Source of the DNA: Fasciola hepatica
Lineage: Eukaryota; Platyhelminthes; Trematoda; Plagiorchiida; Fasciolidae
DNA length: 64,000 nucleotides
Assembly: GCA_948099385.1 (NCBI GenBank)
Contig: CANUEZ040000179.1
Coordinates: forward strand, 12,905,454-12,969,453
Direction of reading: 5' to 3'
The notes under the pieces were generated by a model. That model saw nothing but the letters and a program-made list of their open reading frames with translations. It was not told the origin of the DNA and made no database searches. Numbering within the stretch: the stretch's first letter is position 1; each line of letters begins with the position of its first letter. This document shows positions 11,701 through 24,500 of this stretch, piece by piece. A program made the translations under genes and the position numbers.

Positions 11701-13597
11701 CCTCTCTTTCGACACAGACGTCTGACTCGTATCGATCTGTTATATAAATTGCGTGTCAATCTTTTCATGGCACAGAAGATCAAAGTGAGATAAGCTTCCA
11801 ATTTTGATGAAGCTGATTGTCCCTGATCAGTATAGACGAACCACCGGTTAAAATATAGCTTACGCGGAGTTGGTACTACCATTATTTTTATCACATCCAT
11901 CGCAGGCTATAAGACACTTCCCACCTTAAGAAAAGTGAGGAAAACGCTTACTTCACAAAAGTTAGGCAAACCAGTCTTCCATGAAGAAATTGATGAATTC
12001 ACTTAAAACTCAACTTTGATTTGTTGTTACGTATCCGTCAAACGACATTCATCCGTTTATCCACTACTCCTTTGGTTCACTTCAGCTGAAGACAGCACAC
12101 CATGCACTAATCGTAAGTGAAATTCAACATTTCCACCAAACATAAAACAGCGAAGCAGAAGGAGATGTTTGTGTTCGTATTCGTTAAGGACATACAGTAA
12201 GTAAGAAATCTGTTTATTTGAAAGCAGGTAAGAAAGTGCCCAAAATGAGCACTCACCGGCTGTGCATACATTGGCCACAGTGAAGCAGGGCCATCCGTGG
12301 CGTGGCGAAATAGGATTGGATGAATGGATCCGGTCACGTACGTGCCTGCGTATGTATGGCAGCCGAAGCACGTGGGTCGATAGGCCAGTTAGACGGGGCT
12401 AATTCTGAAATCCACCTGAACATTGATAGAACCACACACTAGAGATGCGGTTTCTTTCCTTCTGAATGGTTTACATGATGGAAGATGAATGTGGTAAACT
12501 GGTACCAATTGAAAATAGCAGCCCAAAGCAAGTAAAACTGGTTGCATTGAGAAGTTCCTATCATTTTCTTATTGACCTGAATGAAGATCAAGTTGATGGA
12601 GGTGGGTGAAAAATGCTACTTTATACATTAATCCGAGTATTGAACAGATGCATGAAACAGGACTAGAGGAGACTCAGATATGTTGACAAGTATAAGGGAT
12701 GACGTAGATGGCTTATAACGTGTGAATCATCTGATTGGTTGAAGAAATTTGTATTTAATTTACCTTTCCATCCAAATAATATTGACTGAGAAGTGATCCA
12801 GACCTAGCCATATACCTGATGCGAATTTCCTTTCAAGTTCTGTCAGTCTGATCCAAGGTTTGTTTAAGGATGCAGGGAGGAACAGGTGAACTGAAGTGCA
12901 CAAGCGAATTGTTTTTGAGAACTTCTCCGAACGTATCCTGGAGCACCATTCTGTAAGGAGAAACAACGAAGCAATAAAGTCACTCACTAGCACAGTGGTT
13001 TCTCACATTGATCAGACTAGTCACAAGGTAAACACTACTGAGGCTATCCATGCTCCCGGTTTGGCGATTAAGCCCGGTATTATGTCGCGTCTTAGACACA
13101 TAGAAGGCTGTTGGAATCTGTCTACAAAATCCGTAGTGTGAACTCAAAGTTCGTGAGCCTTTAGTCAAAACAGTAATGAGGTAAACCTGTAAAAAACTAC
13201 TGCTCATTTTATCTTGAGGGACTTTATCGTCGAATGCATTTGTGTTACCTGACCGAGACTGCCTCGCTACAATGAGACCAAAACCGATAATCCTTGTGCA
13301 ACTTTTAATGAATTTTCAAGGACTCGATTCACTAAAACGTGCCACGCTTACGGCAGTTATCGGGCGAACAACGAATGAGGATCGCACTATCGTGCGTTTT
13401 CGAATGGCACTTTAAAACTCGCAGTGCGACCGAAACTTCTGACTATTTGTTTCGGTAGGTCAGAATGGGACTAGACTATTTTCACATGGGCAGCTAGATC
13501 GATATTTCATTCAGTAATTCTTTAAGAATAACAAGTTTTCATCGATACGAGGGACGGTATAGTTATTGTGTTCTTCATCACTTCTTTTTTTTTGTAG
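8769..13597. other. No gene recognised
   Basis: About 4.8 kb with scattered short open frames on both strands, none with a motif I recognise. One small segment has good splice signals: 12086-12112 (27 nt), with a pyrimidine-rich acceptor and a GTAAGT donor. The 60-codon frame at 10897-11079 and the 104-codon minus frame at 12057-12371 are within the length expected by chance. Confidence 0.5.
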
Positions 13598-13630
13598 ACG
13601 GCAACAAGATCGATCTGTCGGTGCATCGAG
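13598..13630 (+). other. Micro-exon-like 33-nt segment
   Basis: A strong polypyrimidine acceptor (CTTCTTTTTTTTTGTAG) ends at 13597, and a consensus donor (GAG then GTGAGT) starts at 13631. The 33-nt interior is open in all three frames. The splice context is the best of its kind in the window, but no neighbouring exon of the same gene is established. It may be coincidental. Confidence 0.2.
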
Positions 13631-13784
13631 GTGAGTTCCCCGTTGCCCGTCCCGTGGTTCAGTTGGCTTCCAATTAACACATGATAAATGGCCAACTTGC
13701 TGGTCTACTTAAGCCTAAAAAATTTGATATAGCATTCAGTGAGACAGAAAAAGCCTACTTGTGATAGCCTTTTTAGGTCTAACT

Positions 13785-13818
13785 GACACACACAAACACA
13801 CACACTCACAAACACACG
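13785..13818. repeat. Imperfect (AC)n microsatellite
   Basis: CACACA units with AAACAC and CTCAC interruptions. Confidence 0.85.
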
Positions 13819-15542
13819 GTTTCTCAAGTTTCGTAATTAGCACAATTTTGCGACAGCCACTGATTTCGGGTACAAGGAGTGAATAATACCTAATGTTGGC
13901 AGCATGTGGTTGCTTTGGGATAACATACTGCCTACGTCAAAATCGAAATTTAGGACCACATCTCCCCGTTCTGATGGATGTACTTGACTGATGGACGAAA
14001 TAACTTTCGAAGAACCACTTTGTGGTTCTAAAACAGGATTCTTCGGCCACGCTCGCTCCTCTGGAGTCAAATGAGATAAAGGTGGTTATTAATTAATTTC
14101 CCTTAGTCCTTGCTGCAGCCTGGTTATCTTTATGATAAAAACTCCACTGGAGGATCCGGTGAACTAGATAGTAAATTTTTTTTCAACGAAGTATTATTGC
14201 TATTTATCTGGAGTAAACAGAACCTAATCCACGACGTCTGACTCACGGCAGGAGAACCCAGTTCTTCTCCAAGTTTTATCCTTCAACTACTACCATAAAG
14301 GAAGTAGTGTCCAGCACCTGGCACAATTCCCGTACAAATCCGACGAATGGGGTTAGCCAACTGTTTAGTTTTTACAAATCGGTGAATTAACTGGCATTAA
14401 TCAACAACTGTTCCCTGCCAATTTCGTGCCACTACTTACCGAGGATATGAAAGGCAGCAAAGATTTCACTTTCACTATGAGTAGTTTCATCAGTCAGCAG
14501 TTTCACCAAATCCTTCATTTTTATTCTGCTCCATCTACTCATTACGATTTTCCAGAAAAACCCGAGATTAATCGTCTATCTTGCCACCGGAATATGAGTG
14601 TTATTGCACACCGCGTTCGCGTTTTACCTTAGACTACTGAGAATGATGCTAGTAAGTAGCTGATAAAGGGGAACAAGCGGCTGGAAAACCCTTTGGTTTG
14701 ATCCAGTTTTGCCAGCGAGCATCAAAGTAAAATATTAGATTCTGATCGATGCACCAGTTGTTAGGTTACATCATTATTGGGGATGATTTTGTCCGACGCC
14801 TTTTACATTGTAATAAGAAGCCTCAGTGAGCTTGGTGGAAGAAGTCAGCACACCCTTGCAGCATGTACCCAAAATCGTTGATTCTAGGTTGGTTTTCCGA
14901 ACACTACCCCAACAGATGCGAATTTACCCCAATTGGTTGAAATCCCATATTTTATCATAACAGATTTGAAGTGCTGGGACCATCAGACATCCAAAACAAC
15001 CTTCCATAATAGCTGGCCCAACTAGATGTCAGCATCCAAATTGTAATGATGACAATGCAGTTCATTAACTAGTGTTATAGATCCACACCGGACACGGGTT
15101 TCTTATATTGAACGAGAATTCAGTGTTGTTTCGATGTCGATGGCTTCATTTCCTTTTCGACATCTGCATTTGATCAAAAGCCTATTCTTGAAAGTGTTGT
15201 GCCAAGGTTGCTTAACAAAATTAAAAAAAATCCACAGTTTTATGTGACTATAATGATCGATTGGTACGTCAGTTCACGACGGGACGGGACCAATAGTTTG
15301 TCCGATGAGCTGACGTACAGGTAAAAATTCAGGCTTTCATTCTGTTTTGCGTTGATATAAAATGGCCGTCCGTAGTTATACGTTTAAATGTCGCTTTCAA
15401 GACAGCCGCTCCTCCATCCCTCGCACCCCTAGGTATACAATTTTATGCCTTATTATCTGATCACTGTTAATAGCTAATAACACCTGCGGAAATGCACATT
15501 GTAGGTTTGAACCCAAAGACCTTTATCGGAACTCTTTTTCAG
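13819..15542. other. No gene recognised
   Basis: Contains a minus-strand segment (about 14562-14428) open for 45 codons and ending in a good donor (CTCG then GTAAGT on the minus strand), but its acceptor is weak. Nothing else stands out. Confidence 0.45.
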
Positions 15543-15721
15543 GCAACTGTTTTTACAACTTATCCTTCCATGAATCTCTTGCCAAAGAATATGCGATACC
15601 ATCCAAACAAACATGCAAAAATGTTAACTAAATGGTATCTCGGGAACCGACTGGTATTACTAACCCCTCGCCAGACAATACTTGGACCAAACAGCAGGAA
15701 GTTGTCTGTGTTGTCATCCAG
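15543..15721 (+). CDS. Candidate internal exon, unknown protein
   Basis: A 179-nt segment bounded by a good acceptor (GAACTCTTTTTCAG) and a donor (ATCCAG then GTAACA). It is open in one frame for 59 codons, ending with two extra bases. The encoded stretch includes YHPNKHAKMLTKWYLGN and is basic. I do not recognise it. Fifty-nine open codons are not rare by chance in a scan of this size, so the splice signals carry most of the weight. Confidence 0.2.
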
Positions 15722-17873
15722 GTAACAAGCAAATGAATTTCAGCATCAAAAAAGAATAAACTATCTTTGTCTTATTCACGTACATTGGATCAAGCTTCGC
15801 TCTTTTTCAACTCTGGTCCATACGCTGTACTGTTTTCTAATTGCACAGTAAACATGGCTGTTAGTGAAAACTAGCTTGCTAAAAAAAATACGTGCAACTA
15901 CCTGTTCTAAACTATCCCACTAAGGCGAGGAAGAAAGCTTCTCTGCTCGCGACCACTCTCGTTTTATTGGCGTAAAACATTGTGATTATATGACGCATGG
16001 ACCCATGTACCCAGTCATTGCACGAAAACACAGATTCCATTGGCTTGGGTAACCAAGCCTTCTAATGGGCTAGTGTTGAGACTAAACACTGCTCAACAGG
16101 ATTCATCCCTCAGCCTGTCGATCCGTGCCACCAATCTTCCATCTTGTTCGTCACGAATTATTCACTACTCTTACACTACCCGTATGACGCGACACCGTGG
16201 CAGCCCCTGTAAAATTAGTTAAGGAGGGGCCTAACTTCCTCACCCCGTGCAAAAATTCAACATGTACGTCTTTTGCAGTGGCTTTTTTTAAGTAAAAGCT
16301 ATGCTTGGATGAGTGTAGACTAAGTGCAGGCAAATAGTGAGACAATGATAAAGGGCTGTCAAAATATATTTTGGCCAAAGAAGTAGGCAAACAATTACCA
16401 AGTCGTGGTCTGAAACAAGTGGTCAAACAAAGTAGAGTGTGGGGCCGTTTTTTTACGATCAAAAACTAGTGACTCAAGTTGCTGTTTATGAGGACCGATA
16501 TTTAACACCGTTATTAGAAAGAATACTTGGGAGGACATCTCTTTGAACAGAACCAAAATCGTCATCACATTGAGCTAACCATTCCATCCTCACAGTCAAA
16601 AACAAAACTATTTAACTGATAACGCTACTAACTTCATCTGGGGATTATCATAGGTTTTGTAGGCAGATTGTGTTCGGTAATGGGAAACAAAACTTGATTG
16701 GTTGACGCGGTAGGGGTTGGACCTATATGACAATACTAAAAGGATCCTTTTTTGAGGGCGGGTGTGATGCGTACATGCCTCCAACATTCGAGAATCACAC
16801 ACACACGAATATAGATTTAGGCCAAAGGATACTGAGGTATGGAAGCATGGATTTTCGATCAGGTAAGAGATAAAGGTTCACGTCTGTCTGAACTGCTACT
16901 CCTGACTTACCGCATAACTATAAAAAATGAAGTGACACATAACGGGGCTGGCTTCATTGGAGCTGATACATGAGGGAAAGAAAGAGTGACGGATGACGCT
17001 TTGAAGTTTAAGCTAAATTGCTTATTCGAAGATAGGAACTTAAGTTAATCTTCTCCTTGGCATAGTATATTTATTTCAAAGTCTTCCGAATCCCGTGACA
17101 GCTTTTGTGATCAAATAAAGTGTCAGTGTTCTGTCCGTTTTCGAAACTCATCTTTTTGAATTTTCATTGAGAAATTGGTGGTAGACAGACCAACAACAAC
17201 CACAGTGGTTGATGAAACATACTTTTAGCGCGCTAAAGCAGCAAGCATGACATTGACATGATCAGTGACACACGCAAATACCCTAAAGTAGATTAAAACC
17301 CTACCTAACCGTGTGAGCCTCTATGGTTTATAAAACTAGCCCAAAATTTATTGTTTTGGTTCGTACCACTCGGGGTGAATTGTCACAGTGTAGACAGGTC
17401 GGTTCAACAACTTTACTCAAAACTTTCCTTAGTCTTAACTGAGCGAACAATGCGCATCAACGATCAGTACACGGTTTCCGAAATCATATGGTTTGGCGAG
17501 GACAAAGCTCACAACTACACCAGCTTATCGAAGACAAACGTGACCGTATGCTAATAATCCCATGCTTACCCTAAAACTGTTCATTTTCAGCATTAGTTAA
17601 CGCGTGCCCTTCACCATATCTGTGCTATTTTGGTAAAACACGGTTACCGTGATCTCTCATCCTCGTCAACCAATTCGGTTCTCCCTCATTTACAGCAAGT
17701 AATGCATGCGCGTGTACTCCAAGTACGTTGTCCGGTTTGGCTACGTTTATTCGCTGTGCATCCTTCCCGTCAAAATATGACACATATTTCTTACACACCT
17801 AGACTGCAAACAATGTCCGCCACTGAGTCAGCACTATTCAGAAGTGAAAATCAGACCTTGAACACGTCAACGG
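15722..17873. other. No gene recognised
   Basis: A 42-nt exon-like segment at 16821-16862 (weak acceptor GATTTAG, good donor ATCAG then GTAAGA) is open in one frame. Otherwise nothing is supported. Confidence 0.45.
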
Positions 17874-18207
17874 CAACTTCACAGTTTTGAGGTGATCCAA
17901 ATGTGAAAAGTCTTTGGCCTCGGCGGTTAGTACAAAGGGAAATCCTGTTGTAGGCAGTCAAATTACAAGCTAGTTCACTGTGGTGGATGCCATGTGCTAC
18001 TGTAATTTGGGCGGGTATACTGTGATCCAAATGCAGAAAGTCGAAGGTCCTCGGCGTGGCCTCGTAGCTCAGCTGGTAGAGCACTCGCGGTACTAAAGCG
18101 AGGGTGGTGACCATGCGTGGGTTCGAAATCCGCCGAGGCCAAAGACTTTTCACATTTGGATCACCTCAAAGCATTATCAAAATCTGCAAACCATCAACTT
18201 CACAGTT
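17874..18207 (+). mobile_element. Foldback tRNA-related retroposon with 13-bp target-site duplication
   Basis: CAACTTCACAGTT at 17874-17886 is repeated exactly at 18195-18207. Inside, 17886-17926 and 18130-18170 are perfect 41-bp inverted repeats (TTTGAGGTGATCC on the left, GGATCACCTCAAA on the right). A diverged third copy of the left arm lies at 18022-18056, directly in front of the tRNA-like unit at 18058-18141, so that unit sits on top of an extended hairpin. In sense order the element is: antisense 3' end, 95-nt spacer, second antisense 3' end, tRNA-like body, 3' end, a short AT-rich tail (GCATTATCAAAATCTGC) and the duplication. The perfect duplication and arms imply a recent insertion. 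It differs in sequence from the hammerhead SINE at 6.7, 7.2 and 46.3 kb. Confidence 0.75.
18058..18141 (+). tRNA. tRNA-like head of a retroposon (probable pseudo-tRNA, class II shape)
   Basis: An 84-nt cloverleaf can be drawn. The acceptor stem is GGCCTCG/CGAGGCC (7 of 7 pairs). The D arm is GCTC-AGCTGGTA-GAGC. An anticodon stem CTCGC/GCGAG closes a 9-nt loop instead of 7. A long variable arm of about 14 nt carries GGT/ACC, and the T arm is GTGGG-TTCGAAA-TCCGC. Box A (TAGCTCAGCTGG) and box B (GGTTCGAAATCC) are near consensus, so pol III transcription is plausible. The oversized anticodon loop, the lack of a convincing anticodon and the position inside a retroposon argue against a functional tRNA. 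An amino-acid identity should not be assigned. Confidence 0.55.
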
Positions 18208-18385
18208 GTCGGAAAAGCCAACCTGGTCACACGTGACAAAATAGCACAGTCGGCTTCGGCTCAAACCCTACCGATAAGGTGATAGAACGCCTGCCTAGAT
18301 AAATGGAATTAGAGTTGGCTGGGTATCGAAATACTTTTATGTGTGTGGATGAATGAACATATGTATGTACGTGTGCACGTATGCC

Positions 18386-18476
18386 TGTATGTATGTATGT
18401 ATGTATGTATGTATGTATGTATGTATGTATGTATGTATGTATGTATGTATGTATGTATGTATGTATGTATGTATAT
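18386..18476. repeat. (GTAT)n tetranucleotide microsatellite
   Basis: About 22 uninterrupted TATG/GTAT units ending in ATATATATG. The Cys-Met-Tyr-Val open frames across it are artefacts. Confidence 0.95.
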
Positions 18477-18539
18477 ATATGTACGGATGTACGTTTATGT
18501 GGAAATCGACGTCACGACTAGAAAGACAACCGATATTTA

Positions 18540-21500
18540 ACTAGAAAATGAACCTAGCTTAGCTTTATTCAAATACTACTGGCCAGGAGTAGCCCAATTA
18601 CCAAAGCAGTGACCCTTAAAGGTAGAGTTCGATGGTTGCTCAATAAGTACAATTGGTAGTGAAGAGTAGCAACCAAAAAAGGCTTGCTACTAACGGTCCA
18701 CTAATTTAAAGTCCAGCAAAAGATCTTCCAAAGAAAACACTATTCAACTCAGACGTGAACTTAGGTGTAACCAAAGTCAATCATCTTACCATTTTCTGCA
18801 GTCATAATCATATAGCTGACAAAAGTCACTGAATGCAGCGGAAAAAAGGGGCCCTCATGTTGGTGCAACTGTTTTCATCCACAGTGTTTCCGTTTTCCCG
18901 AAATGTGGACCAAATGATGCTGTTCGTTGTGAACTCTCTCCCGCAACCTCTTTCAGATGCAGCATGCCAAATTTGCCCAAGTGCTCTTCGTAAGTTCTTT
19001 GTAATTTATTGAATAACCCGATTTAATCGTACAGGGAGAAGACCGGAATAGCAAACGAACTCGTCCTCGGTCATCTCATTCGTTGGGCTAAAAAAGTTCC
19101 ATTTATTGGATAGAAGTGCACAATTTAACGGAAATATCATGGTGTTTCAGTGTGACTGGATGGTTGTCAGGATCAGATTCTAAAGACCCCTCAGTATTAA
19201 CGGCTTAAAAATTGATCAACCTAACAGATTGCAAATGCCAGCATATACCCAATGTCATTCTTCTAATTAATATACCAGGAGTCTAGGGATGCTGACATAA
19301 TTAAACCATCGAATCGCTCCTCGCAATGGTGTGCCTGGTCAGCAGTCCTGTCGTAGGCCCGGCCACTCTGCTGGTTGAACATAACCTACAACCGATCCTA
19401 CGCTACTAGAAATGACTTCTGATCAGCCTTGCTGCCTTGTTTATGCAGCCATTTATTTGAGGCATTGCGATAGGAACTTCTGATAGGAAGTTGCGACAGC
19501 AACTTTAAGATTGATTTACAACAATAGTCATGAGGTTTGGTGTTGAGCCTTTCAGGAAAGATAAGATGGCATTGGTTTCACAACTCGTCGTTAGGAAAAA
19601 ATAGAAACGACGGAGAGCTGACCAAAGTGTCTGAGTCACAGAATTCGAAGATTGATTTCTATTCGTGGCCATGGCAGATGAAGTGCCTCCAAAGAACATT
19701 TTCCAAGAACAAGAAGATGAGTCTAACAGTGTGATCGCCTTAGACTCTACCATTGCTAAGTGTTGTTTGAGTGACTTTCAATTTCGTCGGAATTCGCAAA
19801 CTGTTTTGATTCAGCTGTTATTCACTAGGTGTTCGGCATACACAAGTCGAACCACAGTCTCACCTGTTATGAATTTTCTGTATTCCTGTCCTAGCGATTA
19901 TCTAATCACACTTTATTACACGTATATCGTTCGTAGCCTAATGCCTATCTGCTTCCAAAATATAACCGCTTTAGCCATTAAGATAATGTTGTTGAAAACG
20001 AGCTTGTACCCTTTTACGTACACCTGGTGATTGTCCTTTACGAACGAACAGGGTTGGTTTACCGATAATAATGTTCTTCGCAGACTAGCGGCCTTACTAG
20101 TGCATCTTAAAGAACTTCGGAAGTTTAAAACACTGTCCTGTGTGTGTGTCTGCTGTACTGTGGAAATGCCGGACCGAAGTCCAGTGACTGGATGACTGAT
20201 ATAAAGCCAACCCCGAAGCCAGCATTCTGCTTGTATTGCAGAATAATCAAACAAGCCAAACTGAGGGTGTATCCAGATTTTGGTCTAATTAGCCACAGTA
20301 TTCAGGCAAACGATGGGTATTAAAACACTCACTTATGGTAGACAACAAGTCCAAACAAGCGGTTCGAGAGTTAAGTTGAGTGATAAGTAAAAACGATGCA
20401 TAATCGCATGGGACATGTGGGAAAGAACGACCACGCCCAAAGTGGGCTTGATATCGGGCCGTGGGACAGGGTGAAGCAGATAAACCACCGCACGGGTGAC
20501 GAGGTCAGTAACGTCACAGCCAAGTGGGTAACACAGTGGTGAGCGAGTAGACCATCGACACGAACGAGAATAAGATAAAAGAACGATTTCGAATACGGAC
20601 GGAAGGAGCGCACACAGTTAAACTTGAGTGGAGGAAAATAGGTCACAGAAAGGATGACATCGTGTGAGTAGGACAGATACGCTGATAACAAAGCAAAGGT
20701 ACGGATGCGGGCGTGATACCGGTTTGATCCACTTATTCCAGGATCAAATAAAAGTTGAATTCGACGTTGATAAAAAGAACTGCGTAAAGTCTGCGGCTGT
20801 TATATCCGCAAAACAAAACTCATTTAATAGCAAAAAGAAAAACGGAAAGTGGCATTCTGACCATGGCCAAAGGGGAATGAGAATTGGGGAATTACAATCA
20901 ATGACGAATATGGTAAACTGACATAGGAAGAGACAATGAGAAACTAAGTCAGTGTACACTCATCGGCCGGATGAATGATGTTCTAAATAAGAGAAACAGA
21001 AAATAATTTCCAAAGAACATGCCTTTCTGACACACAACAACTGGGTCGGCGATAAAAGTGCATGAAGGAACATGGGTGGTGGGACCAAACCTGATCTAGA
21101 ATGGTAACTTCAGCACGTGATTTAAAGAAGCATACACTGTGTGTGTGCGTATCAAAGTTGTCTGAAGTTTTGACCAACCAAGATTTGAGTCCTTTCATAG
21201 AGATATCACGAATATCGAGAGCTACAAACGTCACATTAAACGAGGACACCAACGTAAAGCTATCGCGGGGAAGTTCTAAGCAGGCGTCTGAGTACTTCTG
21301 GCTTTATGGTACCCACTGGCGAGCATTTATGCTCGAAACTGTGGTACAGTTATGCTTCGAATAAGGGCGGGGGATTTGCACCTTTTTCAAGCACCCTCAC
21401 TGACACAGACAAGACCCTGTTTCGTTGAAATATCCGAAACGAGTTTGTCTTATCCTGGTTGTAATGATAAATTCAGTAAATATGCATCATCATGATTTTA

Positions 21501-24500
21501 AGACCTGGGCGTTCCAAGTTTGTTCTCTGCCAGCCCCGGTCACTTCTTCAATGGGCGGAGTTTTTCGATTGCGTTCAGTAGGTTCACGTATAACACGTAA
21601 ACGAAGTAATAACTTATAATCAGTGACTGATATTCAGTGGTTATTATACGTGTTTACATCAGTGCAAGGGCCGCGTGTCTTATTGTTATTGTTATCCATC
21701 AGCATGTGGTCCAAGTGAGTTGGTCTGACAATAATATATCACGTTAATTTATTCCCAAAGTGGTGAAAAATCTTAAAAATGCTGCCGGGTTACTGGAATG
21801 TGAATTTTGCCATCTCCCCAGACTACGCATCGTTGGGTTATAGATCTGCCAAGGGCATAGAATTGTGGTTCGGAAATTCAACGTGGAATAGTGTTAATTA
21901 TTGCACTATTGAAAGTCCTAACATTCTAGCATTTTACTCGCAGTTGTACTAGGGAATGCCGACTGTCGAATCGGCTAAGGACAAGTTTTTCATCAATTTC
22001 GACCTCGGGGGGAGTGGTAATGTATAGTCAGTAAATTCGTAGACAAGGTAAGGAATTTGAAACTGCGAGTTGCCGTAATTTTAAGTGGGATGTTCATTTG
22101 GAAAAGAAACGACGAAGGTTTCGATTAAATTGGAAAATCACCTAAGTTTAATTCAACGTGCACCCAAGTGATCTCAGCTGGCAGAAACTGTCATGAAGCG
22201 TGAAAGACAATCAAGTAACGTAGAGGACTTTCATTTTCTGAGTGCGTATTTGCCGCGGATGCGAAATAACTCAATCGAGATCTCATCGAGAAAATGACTC
22301 TACTTCCGGTAATTGTATTCAGGCAACAAGTAACTTGCAAACTCGAATTCGAACCATAACAGCTGTTTAAATGTTTATTGAACATTTATGACTTGAAAAC
22401 GGACGACAGACTGTGCGGACAAAAGCTCACACGACTCAGTTTCATGTGGTTTTGGTATACGTGGTAGGTTTGGTTACTGAATGCTAGGCGAATACAACGT
22501 AGTGCCTATCAGTGGCGGCACAAACACATACACAGTCCGTAATTAAATCGAGAATCTTTGTTATTCTAGGACCCTGACTATTTCTAACGAGTCGCTGCGA
22601 CCGAGTTTTCACCTCCAAAACCCCTAACCTCGTTTCACTACTTTCTCCTCAGATCCTTCGGTACCTCTGTGCCAGCATGATCCCGGTAAGATTCCCATAG
22701 TTTTCTTTACATTCTACCAGTTACCAGATAACTGTAGTTGTGAACTTTATGTGCACACTTGGGTGACTGACAGTTCGTCTCACCAGCTCGTGTGCAACTC
22801 AGGTGCAGTAGACAATTATGATGAACAGAACTCGTACAGTAAAAGTACCGTGCTTATCAAGAATTTCTGATGGGTGCAGTCAATGTTTAATTGACCACCT
22901 TGGTGGGATTTAGGCAATACTGTGGCAGGATTGAGCTCATCCTTTGTCGACTAATTCCTTGTTTTTTGGTGGTTAATGTGCCCCTCTTGAAATATTATAC
23001 CATCACTGTGTAAAATCCAGTTGAGTAAAACTTCTTTACGATTATAACAATGGTCACAAAAGTAGAAAGAAGCTAACAATCTGGTGAGCGTAGAAAATCA
23101 GAGCAACGGGTCAGTGATATGGCACAATTAGAGTTTACTGAGGTGAGTTCACACTGCTTAGCTCATGCTAAGAAATCGATGGATTCAGTAATGCAGTCAC
23201 ATTAACTGCCATCCAATGAAACTTGGAGTGTGAGGTGGTGAAAAAATTCCAACCCACGTATCAACAACATACAACAACAGTACACACAAACCATACTCCT
23301 GAAGAGGTAAAAATGTAATTACCTTTGATGCCCATTCGTGTCCACATCCCGGATGGAATCATCCATCTTAGAATTAATGTTTGAGCGTTTAAATATTACT
23401 CTCTTCGTGCAAATATCCAAAGGCCGTAAGGATTAGGAGGGAATCCCTGTGTGAGTTTTCGCAAAGGTGTATAACTATTTTTCACAAGTGCTTTACAAAT
23501 GCCGTAACGCGTCAGTAATGTGGAAGGAATTTACACTACTCACAAAGAGAAAGCTCACGAATCAGCCTATCTTTTCAGCCGTGATTAGTTGTGGTCTTCG
23601 GTCCTGATCTATCATATTTAGTTGAACAGGTCAGTCAGAATATCCGACAAAATATGTTAACAGGTCTTTTTGCTCATTCCCCTTTGCTCTGACTTATTCA
23701 CGATATATCAGGAGTTAGCAACTTGTTGATCATCGGACATTTCATTCAACTAATTATAATTTAATTTAATGGCAAACTTTCTTTCTCCCTTGTTTTTAGC
23801 TCTTTCAGGATTGTGCTGTGCGGCAAATCATTGTTGTAGGTCCTTACAAATAGTTTGCATACCTTTGTTCTTTCCCACGGTTAATCAGTCGAATGACTGA
23901 ATATTCTTCATGAACGGCAGCTTCTTTAGCACTTGTACAGGTCACAGAAACGATAAATGCCTATGAAATTAGCGGATGTGGATTCCCTTGTGGAAACTAT
24001 TGAAAGGAGCTCTCTACTAGCTGAGCTGCGGGACTTTGTCGGTAGTGCCGAAAATATAAGAACATTTTTCCTTTTGATTAGTATTAATTACGTGAGTGTA
24101 CACAGTGACTATAACTCACCATAACAGAATATTTCGTACTCGGAAAAATAGATAGGGTCTGATGCATGCACAATCCCGCACTGTTATGGACCTCTCATTT
24201 ATGTTTTCACGATTCTGAAATGGAGCTTTTTGAAAACGAAGTTTGTGAGAAACCACTAGGGTACACAATGGATCAAAGGGTACTGTACAGTGACTGTGGA
24301 AACTCCGTTATGGAACTCAACTGTAAATACGCGTGGGATGCTCTGAATACCTCGCCCATCAAGACGAATGCCGCTGAACTCATCTAGACCCCAAAGATAT
24401 TTGTCCCACGTCAGAACTTCACTTTGAATTTGGGGTGATTATTTCAATTTCAGCATCACTAAGACCACCCACATCCTCACCTTTCATATTAATTCACATG

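Noticed and set aside
14426..14632. Reading that includes RNMSVIAH, as in elongation factor 2
   Set aside because: The match is eight residues only, is not followed by the expected nucleotide-binding motif, and has no similarity on either side.
20371..21000. Hydrophobic minus-strand frames in purine-rich DNA, possibly another R1 copy
   Set aside because: Only composition is shared with R1; no ordered landmarks could be aligned.
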